From: DSNY01 sp964539745
GTDB taxonomy: Bacteria; Pseudomonadota; Gammaproteobacteria; Burkholderiales; Burkholderiaceae_F
Assembly (NCBI GenBank): GCA_964539745.1
Contig: CAZIJU010000005.1
Coordinates: forward strand, 1-64,000
DNA: 64,000 bases
Direction of reading: 5' to 3'
Below, one piece after another: positions 1-7,760 of this stretch. Numbering within the stretch: position 1 is the stretch's first letter; each line of letters begins with the position of its first letter. The translations under genes and the position numbers were made by a program. The notes below the pieces were generated by a model. The model was not told where the DNA came from. It saw only the letters and a program-made list of their open reading frames with translations, and did not search any database.

Positions 1-50
1 AAAGGACGAAGACGTGCGTATAGTGCCTTGAATTTAATGACACAGTAAGA
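1..50. other. AT-rich segment downstream of flgD
   Basis: These 50 bases follow the flgD stop codon and are clearly richer in A+T than everything around them. In most flagellar clusters flgE begins shortly after flgD, but no start of a hook gene can be seen here. This may be a contig end or an assembly edge rather than real intergenic DNA. I see no gene or regulatory site in it. Confidence 0.5.
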
Positions 51-713
51 CTAGAGAATCTGCTTGATGTCGCCGAACGCCACCGGTCCGAGGCCGGAGA
101 GGATCAGGCTGACGGTGCCTGCGTTCTGCAGCACGCCCTCGACCTGCCGCACGGTGAGCGCGGTCGCGTCGATTTCCTTGCCCGACGCGGTGGCCTTGAT
201 GCTGAACGTGTACTGGCCGGCAGCGGCGCGCGCGCCGGTGTTCGTCGTTCCGTCCCACGCGAAGCGCTGGATGCCCTCTTTCGCGGCGCCGAGCGCGATC
301 TCGCGCACGAGCAGCCCGTTGGCGTCGCGCACCTCGACCTTGACGCTGTCGGCGGGCGCCTGCAGTTCGAAGCCCGCCCGCACGTCGCCTTCGGCGCCGA
401 GCGTCATGCCGCTGCCCGCGACCAGCACGCTGCGTCCGGCGAGCTGCGCAGCCTGCAGCGACTGCAGTTGCGCGAACTGCGCGACCATCTGCGCGACCGT
501 CTCGCTCAGGTTGTTGATGCCGGTCACCGTGTTGATCTGCGCCATCTGGCTGGTGACCTGCGCGTTGTCCAGCGGGTTGAGCGGATCCTGGTTGTTCATC
601 TGCGCGACGAGCAGCTTCAGGAACCGGTCGTTCAGCTCCTTGCTGGCGTTCTTGCCGCCGGTCGTGCCGTACACGCCGGCGTTGCGGTCGATCGCGCTGG
701 TGGCGGTGGTCAT
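51..713 (-). CDS. flgD: Flagellar hook assembly scaffold FlgD
   Basis: FlgD caps the growing hook and lets FlgE subunits assemble at the tip. The N-terminal export region carries the family hallmark around residues 30-60 (FLKLLVAQMNNQDPLNPLDN), and the C-terminal part has the FlgD tudor/Ig-like segment ending in the usual beta-rich tail. About 220 residues is normal for the family. I chose the ATG at 713 because a GGAG sits 6 bases upstream; an in-frame GTG at 728 overlapping the flgC stop (GTGA) is an alternative that would add five residues. It is the last gene of a flgB-flgC-flgD run on the minus strand, coupled to flgC. flgE is not seen downstream. Confidence 0.95.
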   Translation of the reverse strand: MTTATSAIDRNAGVYGTTGGKNASKELNDRFLKLLVAQMNNQDPLNPLDNAQVTSQMAQINTVTGINNLSETVAQMVAQFAQLQSLQAAQLAGRSVLVAGSGMTLGAEGDVRAGFELQAPADSVKVEVRDANGLLVREIALGAAKEGIQRFAWDGTTNTGARAAAGQYTFSIKATASGKEIDATALTVRQVEGVLQNAGTVSLILSGLGPVAFGDIKQIL

Positions 714-724
714 CGCATCTCCGA

Positions 725-1132
725 TCACGAGCCGAGTTGCAGCGTCTTCTGCAGCAGGGTCTTGGCGGTGTTCATCACGTCGACGTTGGTCTGGTAGCTG
801 CGCGAGGCGGAGATCATGTTGACCATCTCCTCGACGACGTTGACGTTCGGCATCGTCACGTAGCCGTTTTCGTCGGCCAGCGGATGCCGCGGGTCGTGGA
901 TGCGGCGCGGCGGGGAGTCGTCCTCGATGACCCGCGCCACGCGCACCCCCGCGCTCGTCGCGTCGCCGTCCTGCATCTGCGTCTGGAAAACGACCTGGCG
1001 CGCCTTGTAAGGCTGGCCGTCGGGACCGGCGACGGATTCGGCGTTGGCCAGATTGCTCGCGACCACGTTCAGCCGCTGGCTTTGCGCCGAGACGGCCGAA
1101 CCCGAAACGTTGAACACTTTGAACAGCGACAT
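725..1132 (-). CDS. flgC: Flagellar proximal rod protein FlgC
   Basis: FlgC is one of the proximal rod subunits in the periplasm. The protein is 135 residues and shows both family ends: the N-terminal rod motif (SAQSQRLNVVASNLANAES) and the C-terminal heptad helix (NVVEEMVNMISASRSYQTN). The ATG at 1132 gives an N-terminus starting MSLFKVFNVSGSAV, typical of FlgC; extending further upstream adds a non-homologous tail. It lies about 107 bases downstream of flgB and its stop overlaps the upstream alternative start of flgD. Confidence 0.96.
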   Translation of the reverse strand: MSLFKVFNVSGSAVSAQSQRLNVVASNLANAESVAGPDGQPYKARQVVFQTQMQDGDATSAGVRVARVIEDDSPPRRIHDPRHPLADENGYVTMPNVNVVEEMVNMISASRSYQTNVDVMNTAKTLLQKTLQLGS

Positions 1133-1239
1133 GCCGCCCCCGATCGGTTGCTTTTCACACCACCGGAATACCGAGGCACACGGCAACCGCGCTGCACCGT
1201 ATTCCCCGGGGTCCGTGTCGATTCATCGCCGCTGCGCCG

Positions 1240-1650
1240 CTACTGTCCGTTGATCGCGGCAAGCAGCGTACGGATCTGGCCATTCAGGAAGCGCAGGCTC
1301 GCCTCGTAGCGGACCGTGTTCTCGGCAAAGCTCGCGCGCTCGCGGTCCAGGTCGACCGTGTTGCCGTCGAGCGACGTCTGCAGCGGCGTGCGGTACGGCA
1401 GCGCCGGCACCGCCGCCGCGCTGCCGGATGCAGCCAGGTGCGCCGCGCTCGTGCGCACCGGCTGCGCGGCGGCGCGCACCGAGTGCTCGCCGACCGCGGC
1501 GACGAGCGCCGAGCGGAAGTCGAAGTCGCGCGCCTTGTAGTTCGGCGTGTCCGCATTGGCGATGTTCGACGCCAGAACGCGGCTGCGCTCCGAACGCAAT
1601 TTCAGCGCCTCGGCGTGAAAGTCGAACGTGTCGGTCAGGCGGTCGATCAT
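1240..1650 (-). CDS. flgB: Flagellar proximal rod protein FlgB
   Basis: FlgB is the most membrane-proximal rod subunit. The 136 residues include the rod motif (LKLRSERSRVLASNIANADT, then PNYKARDFDF) and a C-terminal helix (RYEASLRFLNGQIRTLLAAING). It is the first gene of the minus-strand flgBCD unit and diverges from flgA, with about 130 bases between them. I could not identify a convincing sigma-54 or sigma-70 promoter for it in that spacer. Confidence 0.96.
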   Translation of the reverse strand: MIDRLTDTFDFHAEALKLRSERSRVLASNIANADTPNYKARDFDFRSALVAAVGEHSVRAAAQPVRTSAAHLAASGSAAAVPALPYRTPLQTSLDGNTVDLDRERASFAENTVRYEASLRFLNGQIRTLLAAINGQ

Positions 1651-1665
1651 CGCGTTGCCCTGCCC

Positions 1666-1692
1666 TAAAGCTTTTCCGATGGCTGCCGATTA
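1666..1692 (+). promoter_or_regulatory. Sigma-28 (FliA) promoter upstream of flgA
   Basis: TAAAGCTT, an 11-base spacer and GCCGATTA match the enterobacterial FliA consensus (TAAAGTTT-N11-GCCGATAA) almost perfectly. It points toward flgA, whose start lies about 90 bases downstream. This is a sequence match only; no transcript evidence is available. Confidence 0.8.
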
Positions 1693-1779
1693 TTCGAGCG
1701 AGGGGCCAGGACGATCAGGCGATAAGTCGGGCTGGCGCGCGCCTTCTTCGTGCTTAGGCGCGGCATTCGCTCGCCCAGA

Positions 1780-2481
1780 ATGCGCCGCATGGGTCGCCTG
1801 CTCCTCGCCATCTTCCTTTTGTCAGCCGCGCGCCTTTCGCTGGCGCAGCCGGCCGAGCTGGCCGCCGCGGCACGCCGCTTCGTCGAGCAGGAAGCCGCGC
1901 GCACGCTCGCCGCAACCGGCGGTCAAGGACGCATCGAGGTCGCCGTCGGGCAACTCGACGGACGCGTGACGCTGGCGCCGTGCGCTCGCACCGAGTTCTT
2001 CGTTCCGGGCGGCACGCGGCTATGGGGTCGCGCCCGTATCGGCCTGCGCTGCGTGCAGGGCGCCAACTGGTCGGTGCTGTTGCCGGTCGACGTGCGCATC
2101 CATGGGCCGGCACTGGTCGCCGCGCGCCATCTCGCCGCGCTGCAGCCCATCGGCGCCGATGACGTGCACGTGGCCGAAGTCGAATGGACGCGCGAGGCGC
2201 ACGGTGTGGTCACCGATGCCACGCAACTGGAAAACCGCGTTCCGACGCGCCCGATCGCGCCGGGACAGCCGATTCCGGTCGCCGCGCTGCGCGCGCCGCA
2301 GGCCGTGTCGCAGGGCGACGCGGTCAAGGTCGTCGGCACCGGCCGCGGCTTTTCGGTGAGCACCGCAGCGGTGGCGCTGGCCGCGGCGCAAGACGGTCAA
2401 ACCGTGCGGGTGCGCACCGAAGGGGGCCGCGTGCTGACAGGCACCGCGCGCACGGGCCGCATCGTCGAAGTCGACTTCTGA
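1780..2481 (+). CDS. flgA: Flagellar P-ring formation chaperone FlgA
   Basis: FlgA is a periplasmic chaperone needed to polymerise the FlgI P-ring. The product of about 233 residues begins with a signal peptide (MGRLLLAIFLLSAARLSLAQ, cleavage probably after LA), followed by an N-terminal domain and a C-terminal SAF domain ending in the characteristic GRGFSVSTAAVALAAAQDGQ and VRTEGGRVLTGTA segments. Starts at 1780 and 1789 both keep the signal peptide; I chose 1780. It is divergent from flgB and has its own sigma-28 promoter just upstream. Confidence 0.93.
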   Translation: MRRMGRLLLAIFLLSAARLSLAQPAELAAAARRFVEQEAARTLAATGGQGRIEVAVGQLDGRVTLAPCARTEFFVPGGTRLWGRARIGLRCVQGANWSVLLPVDVRIHGPALVAARHLAALQPIGADDVHVAEVEWTREAHGVVTDATQLENRVPTRPIAPGQPIPVAALRAPQAVSQGDAVKVVGTGRGFSVSTAAVALAAAQDGQTVRVRTEGGRVLTGTARTGRIVEVDF

Positions 2482-2581
2482 CGGCGCTCGCGCAAAGCCG
2501 CGACTCAGGAAACCGGTCACAATGCCGTTGTTGTTCGTCAATGCCGTTGTTATTCGTGCAACCGCGCGCCGATGGGCGCTC

Positions 2582-2608
2582 TAAAGTCCAGCGCTGCGCT
2601 GCCGATTA
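2582..2608 (+). promoter_or_regulatory. Sigma-28 (FliA) promoter upstream of flgM
   Basis: TAAAGTCC, an 11-base spacer and GCCGATTA form a near-perfect FliA promoter 38 bases before the flgM start. This fits the known logic in which FliA drives a second wave of flgM expression to keep anti-sigma factor levels balanced during secretion. Confidence 0.82.
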
Positions 2609-2645
2609 ACCACCGGAATACGTGGATCCGCCTCTTGGAGGGCGT

Positions 2646-2948
2646 ATGAAGATTTCGAGCACATCCGAACCGCTGCGCCCCGACCGCGTTTCGCCGTCGA
2701 ACCAGGAGGCGCGCGCCGCGGGCGGCCGGCCGGCCGAGCCCGTCCCGGAAGCCGAAAAGGTGCAGCTTTCCGAACTGGCGTCGCGCCTGAACCAGCTCGA
2801 AAGCCAGTTCGCGCAGTCCGACGTCGACGTGAAAAAGGTCGACGAAGTGCGCGCCGCGATCGCCGAGGGGCGCTTCAAGGTCAACGCCGAGGCGGTGGCC
2901 GACAAGCTGCTGGCGAGCGTGGCCGAGCTGCTCGGCAAGAAGAACTGA
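2646..2948 (+). CDS. flgM: Anti-sigma-28 factor FlgM
   Basis: FlgM binds FliA and blocks late flagellar promoters until the hook is complete and FlgM is exported. The protein is 100 residues, typical for the family, with a disordered N-terminal half and the conserved C-terminal sigma-binding helices (VKKVDEVRAAIAEGRFKVNA and ADKLLASVAELL). The ATG at 2646 is preceded by a GGAGG-like site (TTGGAGGGCGT). It is transcribed from a visible sigma-28 promoter and followed by flgN. Confidence 0.96.
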   Translation: MKISSTSEPLRPDRVSPSNQEARAAGGRPAEPVPEAEKVQLSELASRLNQLESQFAQSDVDVKKVDEVRAAIAEGRFKVNAEAVADKLLASVAELLGKKN

Positions 2949-3064
2949 CCGCCGACCGTGAACGCTTCCGCGCGGGCGTACACAGCCGCAGCGCCGGGTC
3001 GCCCGCGCAACCACACGAGCGGGCCGTGCGGCAGCGAGCATCACGGGTTTTTGGAGCGCCCGCG

Positions 3065-3463
3065 ATGAACGCGCGGCAGCCTCCATTCGAGAAGGGTCCT
3101 GCCGCGCGGCTGTTTGCGCTGCTGATCGAAGCGCTGCACGAGGAAAGCGACGCGCTGATCGCCAACGACGGGACGCGCATCGCCGCCGCCGCCGGGCGCA
3201 AGCAGGCGCTGCTCGACGCGCTCGCGCCGCAGACCCGGGCGCTGCGCGCCGAACTGGCAAACGGTTCGCAGGACATCGAGCGGCTCGCGCGCGAGGCCGC
3301 CCAACTGAACGCGCTGAACGCCGAGATTCTCGGCGCGCGAGCGACCGTTGCGCGCGGTCGCGCCGAAGTGCTGCGCCAGGCCGCCGAGGCCGCGCCGCTG
3401 TACCGCGCCGACGGCACCGCCGCAGCATCCGCGCCTTCGCCGCATCCGGCCTCGCGCGCATAG
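3065..3463 (+). CDS. flgN: Flagellar export chaperone FlgN
   Basis: FlgN is the cytoplasmic chaperone for the hook-filament junction proteins FlgK and FlgL. The product of 132 residues is almost entirely helical and rich in Leu, Ala and Glu, with the family-like segment LLIEALHEESDALIANDG and a conserved region on alanine- and arginine-rich helices. The start at 3065 follows a GGAG nine bases upstream. Its place directly after flgM is the standard arrangement, so context strengthens the call. Confidence 0.88.
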   Translation: MNARQPPFEKGPAARLFALLIEALHEESDALIANDGTRIAAAAGRKQALLDALAPQTRALRAELANGSQDIERLAREAAQLNALNAEILGARATVARGRAEVLRQAAEAAPLYRADGTAAASAPSPHPASRA

Positions 3464-3603
3464 CGCAGGCTGCGCAGTCGTTCACCGCGATCAAACCAGA
3501 GCGCGATCGGCGCGCGTTCCTCGCTGCCGGCTTGCTTTGCATCAACGCGGGCGCGCGGGCCGCCGTCCATCCTTGCAGCGCCTGCTCGCAAAGAGGATGA
3601 ACG

Positions 3604-4647
3604 ATGGATGCAGCCCTGTTCGATCCGGACTGGCGCGTCGACGATCTGCACTGGCCGGACGACGGTCCGGCGCGCGCGCGGTGGACCTTCCTGATCCGGC
3701 ACGCGGTGCTCGCGCCGTCGAGCCACAACGCGCAGCCGTGGCGCTTCCGTCTCGAAGGCGAAACGCTCGAGCTGCTCGCCGACCGCACGCGCGCACAGCC
3801 GGTGTCCGACCCGTACGATCGCGAGCTCGTGATCTCGTGCGGCGCCGCGCTCGGAACGATGGAGATCGCCGCGTGCGCGCACGGTGTGGCGCTCGAGGTC
3901 GACATGGTGCCCGAGCCGCGCAACCGCGATCTGCTCGCCCGCGTGCGCTTCGGCACCGCAGTCGCAGCGGCGCCAGCGCAGGCGGCGCGTCGCCTGTACG
4001 CGGCGATTCCGCTGCGCCATACGAACCGGCACCCGTTCGACCCGACGCCGATCGACGGGCCGGAACTGGCCGCATTGCAAGCGCAGGCCGCGCGCTTCGG
4101 GATCGAAGTGCGGTTCCTCGTCGACGACGGCCAGAAGCGGCAGATCGCCGAGCTGGTCGCAGAAGGCGACCGCATGCTGGGCCGGCGGCCCGAGTTCCGT
4201 CGCGAACTCGCCCGCTGGCTCCACCCGAACGGCCGCATCGTGCGCGACGGCGTGCCCGGGTACGCGCAGGGGATCGGCGCGTTCGCTTCGGTCGTTGGCC
4301 CGTTCGTCGTGCGCCACTTCGACTGGGGGCCGATGAAGGCGGCCAACGACGAGCAGCTCGCGCTCGCCTGCGCCGCGCTGGCGGTGCTGGTCGCGCCGGC
4401 GGACACGCCGAAGCTGTGGCTTGCCAGCGGCCGCGCGCTCGCGCATTTTCTGCTGGAGGCGACCGCGCGCGGACTGGCGTCGTCGTTCCTGAACCAGGCG
4501 ATCGAACTGCTGTCGCTACGCCTGCGTCTGGAAGAGGCGCTTGCGCTGCACGGCAAGCCGCAATTGGTGATCCGCCTCGGCCGGCCGCTGCGGCGGGCGC
4601 TTCCGACCCCGCGCCGCCCGATCGACGAAGTGATCGAATCGCGCTGA
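3604..4647 (+). CDS. Nitroreductase-like (Acg family) FMN oxidoreductase
   Basis: The 347-residue product resembles the Acg-type nitroreductase family, which are double nitroreductase-fold proteins that bind FMN. The N-terminal signature LIRHAVLAPSSHNAQPWRF is the typical FMN-binding start, a second half contains a RHTNRHPFDP segment, and the C-terminus has SSFLNQAIE. Substrate and physiological role cannot be read from the sequence. There is no signal peptide; some family members carry a Tat signal, this one does not. It lies 140 bases after flgN on the same strand and converges with the hybrid kinase, so it is probably not a flagellar gene. Confidence 0.75.
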   Translation: MDAALFDPDWRVDDLHWPDDGPARARWTFLIRHAVLAPSSHNAQPWRFRLEGETLELLADRTRAQPVSDPYDRELVISCGAALGTMEIAACAHGVALEVDMVPEPRNRDLLARVRFGTAVAAAPAQAARRLYAAIPLRHTNRHPFDPTPIDGPELAALQAQAARFGIEVRFLVDDGQKRQIAELVAEGDRMLGRRPEFRRELARWLHPNGRIVRDGVPGYAQGIGAFASVVGPFVVRHFDWGPMKAANDEQLALACAALAVLVAPADTPKLWLASGRALAHFLLEATARGLASSFLNQAIELLSLRLRLEEALALHGKPQLVIRLGRPLRRALPTPRRPIDEVIESR

Positions 4648-4790
4648 CGGCGCAGCCGCACCCCGGATTGGCGGCAGAACGGCCGCGCATTCGGCCCTCG
4701 CCAGCCCGATCCGCGACCTCGCGAGCGTCCCGCACGCGCCAGGCGTCGAATGCGATCGCCGCGCCTCGAAGCGGCGGCGGGTGTCGGGAC

Positions 4791-6890
4791 TCAGGCGCCC
4801 GCGCCGCGCGCGAGCAGTTGGTCGATCCGGGCCAGCACCGCGGCAGCGTCGATCGGTTTGGTCCAGTAGTCGAGGAACCCCGCGATGCGCGCCTGCGCCA
4901 CGTGTTCCGGAAAGGCATTCGCCGACAGCGCGATGCACGGAATCGCCGCGGTCGCCGGCCGCGCGCGCAGCTTCGCGCGAACCGCATAGCCGTCGACGTC
5001 CGGAAGCTGCATGTCGACGAGCACCACGTCGGGGCGCTCCGCCGCCGCGAGCGCGACCCCCGAGGCGCCGTCGCCCGCCGTCAGCAGCCGCACGTTCGGA
5101 CGCTGTTCGAGCAGCGCCTGCAGCACGGCCACGTTGATCGGGTTGTCTTCGATGTACAGCACCGTCCCGGCGACGGTCCGTTCGTCCGTTTCGCAGCCGG
5201 CGCTCGCATGTTCCTGCGTGCCGTCGGACTGCACGGTGGCGGCCGGGGGAAGCTCGACGCAGAACGTCGAACCCACGCCGACGGCGCTCTGCACGGTCAG
5301 CCTGCCCTGCATACGCTCGACGATCGCCTTGGCGAGCGCCAGCCCGATCCCGGTGCCTTCGATCGGCCCGGCCTCCTGCCCGAGGCGCTCGAACGGTACG
5401 AACAGGCGCGCGAGGCGGTCGGCGGGGATGCCGATTCCGGTGTCGGTCACGCAGATCGCCGCAGCACCGTCCGCGGTCCGATGCGCGTCGACCGATACCG
5501 AGCCGCGTTCGCGGTTGTACTTGATCGCATTCGACAGCAGATTGACCAGCACCTGGCGCAACCGCGTGCGGTCGGCGGCCACCCGCAGCGCGTCGCGCGC
5601 CACCGCCCGGCGCACCGTGATGCCGCGCTCGTCGGCCTTTGCCTGCACCAGGGCGATCGCCTCCTGCAGCGCGGCGTCGACGTCGACCGGCTCGATCGAC
5701 AGCGCGAGCCCGCCCGCCTCGATGCGTGACAGGTCGAGCAGGTCGTTGATCAGCGCGAGCAGGTGTTCGCCGGCTTCCTGGATGCGGGCCACGCGCCCGC
5801 GCTGCGTCGTGGTGAGCGGTTCCTTGCGGTCGGCGAGCAGGATTTGCGCGAAGCCGAGCACGGCGTTCAGCGGCGTGCGCAGCTCGTGGCTCATCTGCGA
5901 CAGGAACTGCGACTTCGCGAGGCTCGCGCGTTCGGCCAGCTCCTTCTCGCGGCGTGCCGTCTCGGCGGCCTTGCGTTCGGTCACGTCCTGCACGGTGCCG
6001 CGCGAGCGCAGCGGCACGCCGCGCTCGTTGTAGTCGGTCCGCCCGCGTTCGACCACCCACTTGATGCGCCCGTCGGAAAACAGCAGCCGGTGCTCGATCT
6101 CGTACGGCTCGCGGTTGTTGACCGAGTTCCAGTAGGCGGCGTTGACGGCCTCGCGGTCGTCCGGGTGGATGCGCTCGATGAACGCTTCGTAGGTCGCCTT
6201 GAACTGGCGCGAATCGATCTCGAAGATGCGGAACACCTCTTCGGACCACAGCAGCACGTTGCTGCGCAAGTCGAGCTCCCAGTTGCCGATCTGCGCCAGG
6301 CGCTGCGCCTCCGCGAGTCGCCGTTCGCTCGAGCGCAGGCGCTTCTCGGCGCGCTTGCGCTCGGTGATGTCGTGCTCGATCGCGACGAAGTGCGTGATGC
6401 GACCTTCGCCATCGCGGATCGGCTGGATGTTCACCGATACCCAGTACGGCGTTCCGTCCTTGCGGTAGTTCAGCAGCTCGGCGTACTCGATGCCCTCGCC
6501 GCGCCCGATCGCATCGTTGATCCGCTGCACGGTCGCCCGGTCGGTCGCGGGCCCGTGCAGGAAGCTCGCCGGCGTGCGGCCGCGGATCTCGTCGATCGTC
6601 CAGCCGGTGAGCCGCGTGTACGCGCCGTTGATCCATTCGATCTCGCGCTGCGCGTTGGTGATCACCACCAGCACGCTGGTGTTCTCGATCACGAGCTGCA
6701 GCAGTCGCAGAAGACGCTCGATCTCGGGTGTGATCTCGATCATGACCGGCGGCGGCGCAGCGGCCGGCGCATCGGGTGCGGCGGGCGCCGCCTGCGCCGA
6801 CAGTCGTGGCGCTGCTGTCCCGTCGCCGGTGCGAGCGCCGTCCGCGCCGATGCGCCGGGCGTCGTGACCGTCGACTGAATAGGCGCCCAT
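4791..6890 (-). CDS. Hybrid PAS-PAS histidine kinase with receiver domain
   Basis: This 699-residue protein has no predicted membrane segment. An Ala/Pro-rich leader (1-49) is followed by two PAS domains (about 60-178 and 195-305), a HisKA domain with the phospho-acceptor His335 in SQMSHELRTPLNAVLG, an HATPase domain with N box NLLSNAIKYN and G boxes DTGIGIP and GTGIGLAL, and a C-terminal receiver with its aspartate in VVLVDMQLPD. The ATG at 6890 has GGAG upstream; M50 is an alternative. It follows cheW by 46 bases, so it is probably cotranscribed with the chemoreceptor cluster. The signal sensed is unknown; a link to motility is suggested by position only. Confidence 0.9.
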   Translation of the reverse strand: MGAYSVDGHDARRIGADGARTGDGTAAPRLSAQAAPAAPDAPAAAPPPVMIEITPEIERLLRLLQLVIENTSVLVVITNAQREIEWINGAYTRLTGWTIDEIRGRTPASFLHGPATDRATVQRINDAIGRGEGIEYAELLNYRKDGTPYWVSVNIQPIRDGEGRITHFVAIEHDITERKRAEKRLRSSERRLAEAQRLAQIGNWELDLRSNVLLWSEEVFRIFEIDSRQFKATYEAFIERIHPDDREAVNAAYWNSVNNREPYEIEHRLLFSDGRIKWVVERGRTDYNERGVPLRSRGTVQDVTERKAAETARREKELAERASLAKSQFLSQMSHELRTPLNAVLGFAQILLADRKEPLTTTQRGRVARIQEAGEHLLALINDLLDLSRIEAGGLALSIEPVDVDAALQEAIALVQAKADERGITVRRAVARDALRVAADRTRLRQVLVNLLSNAIKYNRERGSVSVDAHRTADGAAAICVTDTGIGIPADRLARLFVPFERLGQEAGPIEGTGIGLALAKAIVERMQGRLTVQSAVGVGSTFCVELPPAATVQSDGTQEHASAGCETDERTVAGTVLYIEDNPINVAVLQALLEQRPNVRLLTAGDGASGVALAAAERPDVVLVDMQLPDVDGYAVRAKLRARPATAAIPCIALSANAFPEHVAQARIAGFLDYWTKPIDAAAVLARIDQLLARGAGA

Positions 6891-6936
6891 CGCGAAGACT
6901 CCGGGTCGAACGTGGCAGCCGCGCCGGTGCGCCGCC

Positions 6937-7467
6937 TCAGCGGCGCAGCAGCGCCGCGAGCGCCGGCTCGAACGACCGCACCAGCCGCTCGATGTCCAGC
7001 AGGGTCAGCATCCGCTCGGAGCCGCCGCAGCGCACCGAGGCCAGTCCCATGATGCAGCTCGCAGCGGGCGACGCATCATCCGCGGGTGCGGCCCGGATCC
7101 GCTCGGGTGCGAACTCCAGTACGTCGCTGACCGAGTCGACCACCGCGCCCAGGACCCGCTCGCCCGCGTTCAGCACGATCACAACGGTGAACGCGTCGTA
7201 CCGCGCCTTGCCCAGCCCCAACGTCAAGCGCAGATCGACGATTGGAACGATCGTTCCGCGCAGGTCGATCGCGCCCAGGATGTACGCCGGCGCGTCGGCG
7301 ATGCGCGTCACCGTGCCGTAACCGCGGATCTCCTGAACCTTCAGCATGTCGATGCCGTACTCGGCGGCGCCGAGCCGGAAGGTCAGGTACTCGCCCTTGA
7401 CGATCGGCGCGCTCCTTGTCGCGCGCGGATCGATAACGGTAGACAACGCAAGATCGCTGGCACCCAT
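6937..7467 (-). CDS. cheW: Chemotaxis coupling protein CheW
   Basis: CheW links chemoreceptors to the CheA kinase. The 176-residue product has the full CheW fold: LTFRLGAAEYGIDMLKVQEIRG at the start, ILGAIDLRGTIVPIVDLR in the middle, and VVDSVSDVLEF with the C-terminal LDIERL. I chose the ATG at 7467, which starts MGASDLALSTVID; open frame continues upstream but without homology. It lies downstream of two chemoreceptor genes and upstream of a hybrid kinase. No cheA is present in the window, so its partner kinase must be encoded elsewhere or its role may be with a different array. Confidence 0.93.
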   Translation of the reverse strand: MGASDLALSTVIDPRATRSAPIVKGEYLTFRLGAAEYGIDMLKVQEIRGYGTVTRIADAPAYILGAIDLRGTIVPIVDLRLTLGLGKARYDAFTVVIVLNAGERVLGAVVDSVSDVLEFAPERIRAAPADDASPAASCIMGLASVRCGGSERMLTLLDIERLVRSFEPALAALLRR

Positions 7468-7496
7468 GCACGGCTCGGTAGCGGCGTAGTTGCGCA

Positions 7497-7523
7497 GAAT
7501 CGCCGATCGCGGAAGGGTCTTAA
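7497..7523 (-). promoter_or_regulatory. Possible sigma-28 promoter upstream of cheW
   Basis: On the minus strand TTAAGACC, 11 bases and GGCGATTC give a partial match to the FliA consensus, 30 bases before the cheW start. The -10 element differs at two or three positions, so this is a weak candidate. Confidence 0.35.
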
Positions 7524-7760
7524 GAGCCGAATAAAACAGAGCCACAGCACCATATCGGCCGAATGCGTCGCGTGGACGCAGCGCGGCCACGACAGCGCGG
7601 GGTCGCTCTGCGGCCGCGCCGGACGCCACTGGCATCGCCGGCGTCGTGCGGTCGGGCCGGCACGGTCGACGTTCGGAGGCCGGACGAGCCTGGAAGGCGG
7701 CCTGCGCCCGCCAGCGCCCACGTGCGCCGAATGCGCCGGCGGCACCGCAACCGGGCCACT

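Noticed and set aside
3348..5729. Very long open frame of nearly 800 codons across flgN, the nitroreductase gene and the hybrid kinase
   Set aside because: It is a shadow of well-supported genes on both strands, with arginine-rich low-complexity translation typical of high-G+C antisense frames.
6380..6720. First PAS domain of the hybrid kinase as a LOV photosensor
   Set aside because: The flavin-binding cysteine motif (NCRFLQ) is absent; the aligned region reads TPASFLHG.
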